NCBI GenBank assembly: GCA_026196875.1
Contig: JAPHTP010000005.1
Location: 97,948 to 161,947, forward strand
DNA: 64,000 bases
Reading direction: 5' to 3'
Source of the DNA: Kangiellaceae bacterium
Lineage (GTDB): Bacteria; Pseudomonadota; Gammaproteobacteria; Enterobacterales; Kangiellaceae
Each line of letters begins with the position of its first letter. Positions within the stretch are counted from its first letter, which is position 1. Below the pieces are notes generated by a model that did no database searches, had not been told where the DNA came from, and worked only from the letters and a program-made list of their open reading frames with translations. Below are positions 24,389 through 32,405 of this stretch, piece after piece. Both the position numbers and the translations under genes were made by a program.

Positions 24389-26020
24389 ATGAGAAAAATA
24401 GCAATAATTGGCGGTGGCTCTTCAGGTTGGATGTGTGCTGCGTATTTAAACGGCGTATTAAACAAACAGGGAAGTCAAAAAGTTGTAGATATCACTCTGG
24501 TGGAGTCTCCGGATATTCCACGCATTTCGGTTGGTGAAGCAACCATTCCGTCTATGCGGCATTTACTATCAGTGATTGGAATAGACGAACTTGACTTTAT
24601 GCGCAGTGCAGACGCAACCTTTAAGCAATCAATTAAGTATGTAAACTGGACTCATAACAACAATACTTTTTACCATCACCCTTTTAGTCGCTATCGCAAT
24701 CAGCCGATCGATCATTCAGGTAAGAATTGGGCTCAAAGTGATCGAAGCATTCCATATATGGAAACAGTTTCTGCTCAGCCTGTAATATGTGAAATGGGGC
24801 GTTCTCCTCTGACCCTAGGGCCTTGGGATTTAGGCGCCCCTCTCACCTACGCTTATCATATGAATGCACAAAAGTTTGCCGATTACCTTAGAGACTTTTC
24901 TGTTGTGCGAGGCGTCAACCATGTCTACGCCAATGTAACTTCCGTTAACCTGGAAAATCAGGACATCATAAAGTCCGTCTCGACCGACAGAGAATTGGAA
25001 GTTGAAGCTGATCTATTTGTAGACTGCACCGGATTTAGAGCGAAGTTAATTGGAGAGACACTCAACGTAGGGTATCAGGATCTCTCTCAGTGGCTGCTAT
25101 GCGATAGAGCCGTGACGATGCATTTACCTTACGACTCCTACTACCCTGGAATGATCCGCCCTTATACAACTGCAACCGCTTTATCAAATGGTTGGATTTG
25201 GGATATACCAATGAGAAGTCAACGTTCAATTGGCTACGTTCATTCGAGTCAGTTTATATCCAAAGAAGATGCGGAAATTGAAATGCGCGCTTACCAAGGA
25301 GGTGACACTAGCAACTTGGATTGCCGATTTGTTGATTTTAGAGTGGGTCGTCGCCACCGTCACTGGCATGGCAACTGTATTGCTTTAGGTTTATCTGGTG
25401 GATTTATTGAGCCGTTAGAGTCGACCGGGCTTTATTTAAGCGATTTGGGAGCTGTCGCATTAGCTGACCATTTCCCGTTCGATAGAGAGCATATGCCGGC
25501 ACTCGCGCAAAGATACAACCGAATCGTTTCAAATCGTTATTTTGAAATTCTCGACTTCATTAATATGCACTATTGCCTAACACACAGAACTGACACAGAT
25601 TTTTGGAAAGAAGTTCAAAAACCAGAAAGGATCACGGAAAGACTTCAAGCGAAGTTTGATTTCTGGAAAATCAAGCCGCCTTCAGCATTTGATTTCGAAG
25701 ACCAAAGTCTTCCAGGACAATCGCAATCAGCACTGGATGCAACAATCACCGGAAACGATGCCCGTGCGCCTGTTGATACTGCGGGATTATGGAATCACGA
25801 AAGTTATGAGTGTATTTTATACGGCATGGATTTTATGCGTGAAGAATATGAGCAGAAGTTGAGTGGCTCCATTCGCCCTAAACCTACTGTATACCCTCAC
25901 ATTATTAAACGCTTGCAACTAGCAAACCAAAAACTACCTCCCCACTCAGTTTGGCTCAAAGAAAAACTAGGTATGGAGGAATATAGGGCGACAGTAAAAC
26001 CAGCTGGCTGGGTTTGTTAA
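24389..26020 (+). CDS. Flavin-dependent tryptophan-halogenase-family protein
   Basis: The 543-residue protein matches the flavin-dependent halogenase family, which uses FADH2, O2 and halide to chlorinate or brominate aromatic rings. Seen directly: the FAD loop IGGGSSGW at the N-terminus; the catalytic Lys79 in ATFKQ, the same number as in PrnA; the WxWxIP signature NGWIWDIP at residues 267-274; and Glu344 in EPLESTGLYL, equivalent to PrnA Glu346. All key residues are retained, so it is probably active. No dedicated flavin reductase is nearby. Family members next to TonB receptors are common in marine proteobacteria, and their substrates are mostly unknown, so free tryptophan should not be assumed. 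It follows a sulfotransferase gene. Confidence 0.9.
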   Translation: MRKIAIIGGGSSGWMCAAYLNGVLNKQGSQKVVDITLVESPDIPRISVGEATIPSMRHLLSVIGIDELDFMRSADATFKQSIKYVNWTHNNNTFYHHPFSRYRNQPIDHSGKNWAQSDRSIPYMETVSAQPVICEMGRSPLTLGPWDLGAPLTYAYHMNAQKFADYLRDFSVVRGVNHVYANVTSVNLENQDIIKSVSTDRELEVEADLFVDCTGFRAKLIGETLNVGYQDLSQWLLCDRAVTMHLPYDSYYPGMIRPYTTATALSNGWIWDIPMRSQRSIGYVHSSQFISKEDAEIEMRAYQGGDTSNLDCRFVDFRVGRRHRHWHGNCIALGLSGGFIEPLESTGLYLSDLGAVALADHFPFDREHMPALAQRYNRIVSNRYFEILDFINMHYCLTHRTDTDFWKEVQKPERITERLQAKFDFWKIKPPSAFDFEDQSLPGQSQSALDATITGNDARAPVDTAGLWNHESYECILYGMDFMREEYEQKLSGSIRPKPTVYPHIIKRLQLANQKLPPHSVWLKEKLGMEEYRATVKPAGWVC

Positions 26021-26080
26021 CCACTTAAGAACAATATAGCTGTAGATTTTAGCTCTGCAGCTTGACTATTTCCTTTGGCC

Positions 26081-27175
26081 TTAATCTGAACCAACTAAAT
26101 ATTCGGCATACTTTTTCTTAACCATCAATTTAGCTTGTGTACCCTTCAGTGAGAATTCATAACCGCATAGCTTAAATCGATCTCTTTTAGCAATTGCTTC
26201 GATTAACGCTTTAGTATCCACCGGAGAAAAATCTGCATAATAATCTCCACGGTTTTTAGAAGTCACTTTTATTGCTCGAAATTTAGTTTGACTATTAAAT
26301 ACAATATCTACACAACCTTGATCACCCTGTCCAGTTATAGTTGACCATACTTCACCGTCGTCTCGAAAATCTCCTTGCCATGCAACAGTGAGAGCATCAT
26401 TTTCATCAAGCATCAACCAAAAATTATCCGGCATTTCGGCCTTATGCAAACGCTGTTTAAGTTGTTGTATCTGTTGAGCCTGCTCTTCAACTTCTTCTGG
26501 TTGGTCTTCGGTAAATATTGGCATAAGTGCGGCAACGATAACGATGATAGAAACCAAAGCACCTGCGCCAATTGCTAACGGCTTATTCTGATTTACCCAA
26601 TCAATTAAGTCGAATTCTCGATTTTGTGAAGAGACGCCTGCTCGTGTGCCAGAATGCCCTACGTCGGAAGATGGACCTTTTTCTACAAACGACTTGCTTT
26701 CATTTTGATGGCCGCCGGCCAATGTCGGCTCAATTCTTTGATGGTGCAAATGCCCGGTGGCTTTTTTAGGGCCATTTAAATTAACGGGACCGTGATACCC
26801 CAAAACATAATCAAGATTGCGTCTCACTTTAGCATTACTTATCGTCGTAAAGACAAATGTGGCAATTACCGCTATCAACATTAACAGCCACGCTGAGCCG
26901 TGTTCAATATAAGTTACGCCAAAAACACAAAACCAAAACACCAATAAAGGAATTACACCCAAAGGAGTTGCAAAACCGGCATGATGAATACGCCGAATCG
27001 CACTGGCAAGCATAATTGGGGAACAAACAAGAAGCAGCAGTACAAGTAATACGGGCGCCTTGGCCAAAACAGAACTAAGTGCCAGAAATAACAGATAGCA
27101 GGCACCACTGATAGCTAAAAAACGACGACCAATGTCATATCCCTTGAAACAGAATAACGACTTTAACAATGGCAC
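26081..27175 (-). CDS. Membrane protein with DUF805-like N-terminal part, unknown function
   Basis: The 364-residue protein starts at a GTG (27175) preceded by GGAGAG. The N-terminal 115 residues contain about four hydrophobic segments and the DUF805-like RRIHHAGF motif. A polar linker (about 130-195) is followed by another TM helix (IGAGALVSIIVIVAALMPIF), a short coiled coil rich in Glu/Gln (EEVEEQAQQIQQLKQRL), and a C-terminal soluble domain of about 110 residues with two cysteines (GCVDIVF and LCGYEF). The soluble domain is probably periplasmic. The function is not recognised. It is convergent with the halogenase gene and divergent from the small gene at 27342. Confidence 0.7.
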   Translation of the reverse strand: MPLLKSLFCFKGYDIGRRFLAISGACYLLFLALSSVLAKAPVLLVLLLLVCSPIMLASAIRRIHHAGFATPLGVIPLLVFWFCVFGVTYIEHGSAWLLMLIAVIATFVFTTISNAKVRRNLDYVLGYHGPVNLNGPKKATGHLHHQRIEPTLAGGHQNESKSFVEKGPSSDVGHSGTRAGVSSQNREFDLIDWVNQNKPLAIGAGALVSIIVIVAALMPIFTEDQPEEVEEQAQQIQQLKQRLHKAEMPDNFWLMLDENDALTVAWQGDFRDDGEVWSTITGQGDQGCVDIVFNSQTKFRAIKVTSKNRGDYYADFSPVDTKALIEAIAKRDRFKLCGYEFSLKGTQAKLMVKKKYAEYLVGSD

Positions 27176-27341
27176 TGAATGCTCTCCAAAATCAGATTAA
27201 CCTTATGGCGCTAATGTTAGCCGATTTTGGCGCTTAAAATCCATGCTATTCAAGGCCATATGAAGCAAAACTAATGACGAATTAAGGCATTTTCGCCTAT
27301 CATGTGAAATAACTACGATTATTATAGAGTTCTGTAGGCCA

Positions 27342-27800
27342 ATGTTTAAAAATTTCCTGGTAGTTTTAACAATTCTCATTGTTGTTGCTGGCGGGATTGG
27401 CTACAGCTATTTTTCCGATGAACAATGGCATGAAAGACGACTTTTTACCCAATCTCTCGAATCTTTTGGACACCACCAGCAGACTTTAACTGCTTCTTTC
27501 ATTAAAGACGGTCAAATTCCAGCCTACTCTAAAACATTAGCTCTCAACTATACCGCCGCAAATAATGCGCAATTAGCTATCGACCTTCAGATAAGTACCG
27601 CCAACAATCAGGTCATACTCAGGTTTGGCCAGGGGGAGTCTCAATTAGCAGAGCAGACAATCCTCCTCGAACCGGTTGTAAAACAACTAGATGATACTAG
27701 TCAGCAAGTGCTCTGGAAGTGTCTTAACGGTACTGTGTTGTTAAAATACCGGCCTAAAGCCTGCCGTTTAGGAGAAGCCATTTTAATTTCATCCAACTAA
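27342..27800 (+). CDS. Small membrane-anchored protein, unknown function
   Basis: The 152-residue protein has one N-terminal hydrophobic helix (FLVVLTILIVVAGGIGYSYF) acting as anchor or uncleaved signal, then a soluble domain. Two cysteines near the C-terminus (WKCLNG and KACRLG) could form a disulfide in the periplasm. It is not recognised as a known family. The HDOD gene begins 88 bp downstream. Confidence 0.6.
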   Translation: MFKNFLVVLTILIVVAGGIGYSYFSDEQWHERRLFTQSLESFGHHQQTLTASFIKDGQIPAYSKTLALNYTAANNAQLAIDLQISTANNQVILRFGQGESQLAEQTILLEPVVKQLDDTSQQVLWKCLNGTVLLKYRPKACRLGEAILISSN

Positions 27801-27888
27801 CCTACCTAGACTAATCTCAAACCAGCAATATTTATAGATTAGTTCTACACTTAAATGATATGCACTAACTTTACACGGATAGGTCCGG

Positions 27889-28740
27889 ATGAGCCGAAAA
27901 ACTATTCTCCTCCAAATACATAAGGACTTGGCAGCCGGAGAAGTTAAATTACCGACACTTCCAGAAATTAGCCTGCGGATTAAAAAAGCCGCAAGCGATC
28001 CTGATGTGGACATTGGCAAGCTTGGGAAAATAGCAGAAACGGACCCGGCATTTTGTGGCTACCTCCTACAAATTTCTAACTCACCTATTTATCGCGGCGC
28101 GGCCAATATTGAAAATGTTGGATTAGCGGTTGGCAGACTAGGCTTACAAAATACCCGCAATATTGCTATGACCTATGCAGTTCGAGCTTTGTTTAGTTTT
28201 AATAATAAAATGATTGCGAAATGGCTCGAAAAAGTCTGGCAGAACAGCACCTACACGGCGGCCGTAGCAAGTGTAATAGCGGAGCATATTGAACTCCCAT
28301 TTGATCCTGATGAAGCGGTGCTAGCAGGCCTTTTGCAGGATATCGGCTGCCTCCCTTTAATAGACAAAGCGACAAACTACCCGCAACTGGTCGAAGACAG
28401 TGAAGCCATGTTTTGGTTATTTGACCGTTATGCGGCAAGTGTCGGCAGCGCAATTCTCCGTAATTGGGGCTTACAAAGTAAATTTATCGAGGTCACCAAA
28501 AATCGGGATAACTGGCTGTATAACGATCAGGACGAGGTAAACTTGACCGATTTGATTTTGATTGCGAAGTTTCATACTTACTTAGGGCAAAAAGTCAAAA
28601 ATTCTCCGCCAAGAATAAATCGAATGCCTGCCTTTATTAAACTGCATTTGGAAGCCGATTTATCTGCCGAAGATAGCCTTCAGTTTGTTGCCGACGCCAA
28701 GCAAAAAATTGCAGAAACTAGACGTGCTTTAGGTGGCTAA
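27889..28740 (+). CDS. HDOD-domain signalling protein
   Basis: The 283-residue protein consists of an HDOD domain, recognised from LPTLPEISLRIKKAASDPD near residues 22-40, IAETDPAFCGYLLQISNS near 54-71, and the later LAGLLQDIGCLPLI, where the HD phosphohydrolase metal motif is replaced (QDIG). HDOD proteins lack phosphohydrolase activity. They act in signalling networks linked to c-di-GMP, chemotaxis or stress. No receiver domain is fused. The gene ends only 6 bp from the convergent PepSY-ferredoxin gene. Confidence 0.85.
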   Translation: MSRKTILLQIHKDLAAGEVKLPTLPEISLRIKKAASDPDVDIGKLGKIAETDPAFCGYLLQISNSPIYRGAANIENVGLAVGRLGLQNTRNIAMTYAVRALFSFNNKMIAKWLEKVWQNSTYTAAVASVIAEHIELPFDPDEAVLAGLLQDIGCLPLIDKATNYPQLVEDSEAMFWLFDRYAASVGSAILRNWGLQSKFIEVTKNRDNWLYNDQDEVNLTDLILIAKFHTYLGQKVKNSPPRINRMPAFIKLHLEADLSAEDSLQFVADAKQKIAETRRALGG

Positions 28741-28746
28741 CTTTGC

Positions 28747-30471
28747 CTATATAATCGCCTTAACTTGGACACTTTTTGAAATTTCGACATAATCTGGAAT
28801 TTCAACTTCGACCGGCCGTGATATAGTCTGTTGACACGCTAGTCTAATTCCTTGATGGATTTCTTCCTCGGTCAATTTATTTTTTTCCGCATTAGATAGA
28901 TGAGCGCTTCCATTTATTTTAATACGGCATCTTCCGCAGGTCCCTCCGCCACCACAAATAGAATGAAGTTCAACTTGTTTCTCCAATAAAACTTGGTAAA
29001 GATTGGCATTTTTGGTCGTTTTAATCTCTATTTGATTTCCACTTGAGTCCTGCGCAGTTAATAGAACTTTTTTGTTTAAACTAAACCACGCAAAGTCTTT
29101 AGAGCTGAATGCATAGAAAATCAGAATAAAGCCTGCACTAGCCATAAACAATATACTAAGAGAAACGAAAATAACTAACGCATTATTCATATCATTTCTT
29201 TCTGAATAATCCATGATGTGGAGCATCCAAAAAATATCGAATAAACGCCAGGTATCGGTTTTAACCCCAAACACTTCTCCCGTCTCGGCACTCAGATAAA
29301 GGCTAGAGTTTTGTTCGTCGGAAAAATCCACCCGCCATAAAGGAAGCTTAAACTTGCGGTTTTCCGTTGTCTTTTTTGTTTCCAGCGTTAAGGAATCTAT
29401 CTTTTTATCACCGGAAAATCGAGAAACTGCGATTTGCCTCGCTCTTTCCTCGGTTATCTGCTGAGTTGAGCTTGTCTCTACATCAATTATTCTCCTGCCG
29501 CCATCTAATCCTTCAACAACTAATAATTTCTGTCCATCTAACTGATAACTCTTGATCGAAGAAATCTCTTTGCCCTCATTTAGTGCCGCTTTAAATGAAA
29601 CCAGGGAAAAGTTCAAGTCATAGTTTTGGGCAGAATTAATCAAGTAACGGCCGCTCACCTCTTTTTGAGAAAGTAAACTAAACATTAAACCGCTAGCCAT
29701 CCAGATAACTAGCTGAATCCCGAGAATCAGTCCTGTCCACTTGTGCACAATCTTAAGCTTTGACGTAATATTTGGTTGGCGAATTTGATTATGCTTGAAA
29801 CTATAAAACAACATGCCAATACCGGTTAAACTGAGTAAAAGACCTATGCTTGCAGCTATTCTGAGAAGGTTGTGATTAACTTCTTCCCTGGTTTCGTAAT
29901 CCATAATATGCAGCATCCAGAGAAAATCGAATACTCGCCAAAGATCACTTCGCTTACTTCTTAACTGTCCGGTATCCGGTAAAAAATACAGTGTCGATTC
30001 AAGCCAATCGTCGAATTGAACCTGCCAAATAGGAGAGTTTCTTCCTCCTAATTCTCGGGGATATTCATCCAACAGTTTGATCGCTTCAATGTTTGCATCC
30101 CCAGCATATGATTGAGTAGCCAGTTTGCGAATAAACGCTTCGTCTATAGCAGGTAAAATACTGCCGGTAATAGCGTCAATCCGTTTTGTCTCATTCCGTG
30201 TTTCAACAATGTAGACAGGTTGCTCGCCATCAGCAGTCAAATATGCAGAGTTTACCCTGCCAATATCAGTTAACTCGGGAAGATCTTTTATTTGATTTTT
30301 AAACTTGGAAAGGTCCAATGGCTTGCTTGATTTTACCAGATGCTCGCCGCGTACAATGTCAATATGCACCACGGTCATGTACACACCGCTAGCGCACCAG
30401 ATTAAGGCTTGAATACCGACGATTAAAGCTAACCACTTATGATATTTTCTGAGGTAGAAAGCAAGTTTCAA
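28747..30471 (-). CDS. Duplicated PepSY-TM protein fused to a C-terminal 2Fe-2S ferredoxin domain
   Basis: The 574-residue protein starts at TTG (30471) with AGGGG upstream. It contains two copies of a PepSY-associated TM unit. The first has KWLALIVGIQALIWCASGVY and RVFDFLWMLHIMDY; the second has KWTGLILGIQLVIWMASGLM and RLFDIFWMLHIMDY. The C-terminal 80 residues form a 2Fe-2S ferredoxin domain with Cys506, Cys512, Cys515 and Cys546 (C-x5-C-x2-C-x30-C), the spacing of NqrF-type plant ferredoxins. The His in each HxxDY segment could ligate haem or metal. A role in transmembrane electron transfer, for example iron or flavin reduction, is inferred. The protein partner is unknown. Confidence 0.82.
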   Translation of the reverse strand: MKLAFYLRKYHKWLALIVGIQALIWCASGVYMTVVHIDIVRGEHLVKSSKPLDLSKFKNQIKDLPELTDIGRVNSAYLTADGEQPVYIVETRNETKRIDAITGSILPAIDEAFIRKLATQSYAGDANIEAIKLLDEYPRELGGRNSPIWQVQFDDWLESTLYFLPDTGQLRSKRSDLWRVFDFLWMLHIMDYETREEVNHNLLRIAASIGLLLSLTGIGMLFYSFKHNQIRQPNITSKLKIVHKWTGLILGIQLVIWMASGLMFSLLSQKEVSGRYLINSAQNYDLNFSLVSFKAALNEGKEISSIKSYQLDGQKLLVVEGLDGGRRIIDVETSSTQQITEERARQIAVSRFSGDKKIDSLTLETKKTTENRKFKLPLWRVDFSDEQNSSLYLSAETGEVFGVKTDTWRLFDIFWMLHIMDYSERNDMNNALVIFVSLSILFMASAGFILIFYAFSSKDFAWFSLNKKVLLTAQDSSGNQIEIKTTKNANLYQVLLEKQVELHSICGGGGTCGRCRIKINGSAHLSNAEKNKLTEEEIHQGIRLACQQTISRPVEVEIPDYVEISKSVQVKAII

Positions 30472-30602
30472 AATATGCCCCTAAAATAAAAAACTAAGAT
30501 TATTATTAATTTGACCTGGCTCACGAGTTATCAAAGTAACATTTCACTTTTTGCTTAATCAATGCCATATTTAATTAATCTTTAAACACTAGAGATATCA
30601 CT

Positions 30603-31019
30603 ATGTTTGAATCAATTAAGCACTGGTTTCAATCCGTTAACAACGATAACCATCTATTCGACCACGCTGACGATGAGAATGTCCATTTAGCCCTGGCGTC
30701 GGTGCTGCATCATACCATTAACGCCGATCATCATGAATCGCCTAGAGAAGTTGCAGAGTTCGAAGAATTGTTAAAGTCCGAATTTGACCTATCCGATGAA
30801 CAGGCCAATTATCTTCATCGAGCCGCCGAGTCGGCCAATAGTGACTTTGAACAAGACCTTCAGACAATTAACGAACACTTTAAAAATAATCCCATGGTTA
30901 AAAAACAATTTATGGAAAAACTCATCCATCTAATTAGCATTGATGGCGTGCTTGATGATGAAATGGATGATTTCTATCAAGCACTGCATGTTATTTTTCC
31001 TGAAATCAAACTAGAGTAA
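30603..31019 (+). CDS. TerB-like helical protein
   Basis: The 138-residue acidic, all-helical protein resembles the TerB/co-chaperone fold. It has VHLALASVLHHTINADHHESPREVAEFEELL near the N-terminus and the characteristic LIHLISIDGVLDDEMDDFY near residues 105-125. The two acidic motifs (ADHHESPRE and IDGVLDDEM) correspond to the metal-binding acidic residues of TerB. It is cytoplasmic. The family is linked to tellurite or stress response, but no other ter genes are present, so a narrower role cannot be assigned. Confidence 0.8.
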   Translation: MFESIKHWFQSVNNDNHLFDHADDENVHLALASVLHHTINADHHESPREVAEFEELLKSEFDLSDEQANYLHRAAESANSDFEQDLQTINEHFKNNPMVKKQFMEKLIHLISIDGVLDDEMDDFYQALHVIFPEIKLE

Positions 31020-31055
31020 TAAAGAACAAAGCCTAAAACTCTAGCCTTAAGCATT

Positions 31056-31958
31056 TTATTCAGAAACTCCTGTAACTGATGTTAATGTGGCAGTAGCTAA
31101 CAAGATGAGGATTGCAATTACAATCTCGCGCGATATAGAACGTTCGAGAGAAATATGAGCATCAGGTATGTCGATTAACGCAGGTACCAGCCTTAATTTA
31201 TGGTATAGCGCAATTAGTAAAATAGTGCCAACCAACAAAAATTTTCCAAACAAAATAATACCGTAGGCAGTAGTGAAAATGCCCAAACTTCCGTTTGCAA
31301 ATAAGATTACTAAAGTTGCTCCGGACAATATAAGTAAGGCGACGACAACAGAAGCTAGTTTTCCAAAGCCATCCATCAGCGTAAATAGCGATTGAGTTTC
31401 AAGTAATCGACAGGCACTTCTTAACGGAAAGAGCGCTCCAACCCACCATGTAATACACATAAAGTGTAAGCTAAGAATTAACTGAAATACCCATCCATAC
31501 TCCGCCGTATGTCCAACGATACTAAACGAACGACAAAGAAGCGCTATACCTATAACAAACAGAGGAGCTGATAGATATTCTCTTCTTATTTTAAGGGTTA
31601 TTACGCTTGATATGGGGTAAACCATTTTGCTAATCCAAATTAGCAAAAAACCAGATACCTGATAATAAAGAGCATCTCCCACAACACTTTGCCAAAGCAT
31701 ATGGACAAATTCCATATTAAACATGCCAATAAAGCCTTCTTCAACAAACGCTCCTACTTGAACAAAGAAGTAGCTCAATGCCCCCCATATCCCAGTAAAT
31801 ACAAGTAAGTTCCAATACCTATCAATAGATCTTTGGAGCTTCTCGTGGTCACCGGTCAATGCTCTGATAAATCCTCCACCAATTGCAATCGACGCACATA
31901 GGTAAAGAAGTAATTTAAGACTAATCGACCAGATGCTCCAAATCGAAAACTCCATCAT
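31056..31958 (-). CDS. copD: Copper resistance protein CopD-like inner-membrane protein
   Basis: The 300-residue protein has about eight predicted TM segments and the CopD-type core (HFMCITWWVGALFPL, histidine followed by paired tryptophans). CopD works with CopC in copper handling across the inner membrane. It is the last gene of the copper cluster, starting 6 bp after copC. The C-terminal end SVTGVSE follows the final helix. Family assignment rests on topology, the HxxxxWWxGAL motif and the pairing with copC. Confidence 0.85.
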   Translation of the reverse strand: MMEFSIWSIWSISLKLLLYLCASIAIGGGFIRALTGDHEKLQRSIDRYWNLLVFTGIWGALSYFFVQVGAFVEEGFIGMFNMEFVHMLWQSVVGDALYYQVSGFLLIWISKMVYPISSVITLKIRREYLSAPLFVIGIALLCRSFSIVGHTAEYGWVFQLILSLHFMCITWWVGALFPLRSACRLLETQSLFTLMDGFGKLASVVVALLILSGATLVILFANGSLGIFTTAYGIILFGKFLLVGTILLIALYHKLRLVPALIDIPDAHISLERSISREIVIAILILLATATLTSVTGVSE

Positions 31959-31964
31959 TTCTCC

Positions 31965-32354
31965 CTAGCGCTTGCGATCACTTTGTATCCTCTCTTCTGA
32001 AAGGATCTCAAATGAAAATTTGCCTTTCATTTTATGAGAGTCCTTGCCCATGGCAATCCAATGAACTACATAACCATCTTCGGCCAAAGGTGGTAACGGA
32101 ACAGAAAAAGACTCACTGGAAATTTGAGATAGTTTGAATGACAACTTCACTTTATTACCGCTTTTAGTTCTTAAATCAACTTTCATTAACTTAACTTTTC
32201 CGTCAAACACTAAATTTAGTTCTTTCGGTGAAGAATAGATAACGCTCCCATCCATCGGAGAGCTTTCCTTAAGTTTAGTATGAGCGATAACTTGCGTTGA
32301 AAATGCCATCACCGAAAATCCAATTAAGAAATATTTTAATACTTTCATACCCAT
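31965..32354 (-). CDS. copC: Periplasmic copper-binding protein CopC
   Basis: The 129-residue protein has a signal peptide cut before His25, leaving the mature N-terminus HTKLKESSPMDGS. The N-terminal His is the known first ligand of the Cu(II) site of CopC. The later DSHKMKG supplies Asp and His typical of the rest of the site. The beta-sandwich pattern (PKELNLVFDGKV, VVHWIAMGKDSHKMKGKFSF) fits CopC. It lies between cusA (51-bp gap) and copD (6-bp gap), so all are probably cotranscribed. The role is periplasmic copper carriage or delivery. Confidence 0.9.
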   Translation of the reverse strand: MGMKVLKYFLIGFSVMAFSTQVIAHTKLKESSPMDGSVIYSSPKELNLVFDGKVKLMKVDLRTKSGNKVKLSFKLSQISSESFSVPLPPLAEDGYVVHWIAMGKDSHKMKGKFSFEILSEERIQSDRKR

Positions 32355-32405
32355 TACCTTTACTTTAATTATTTGTAGCTAACACGTTCGAATTCACTTT
32401 AGCCA

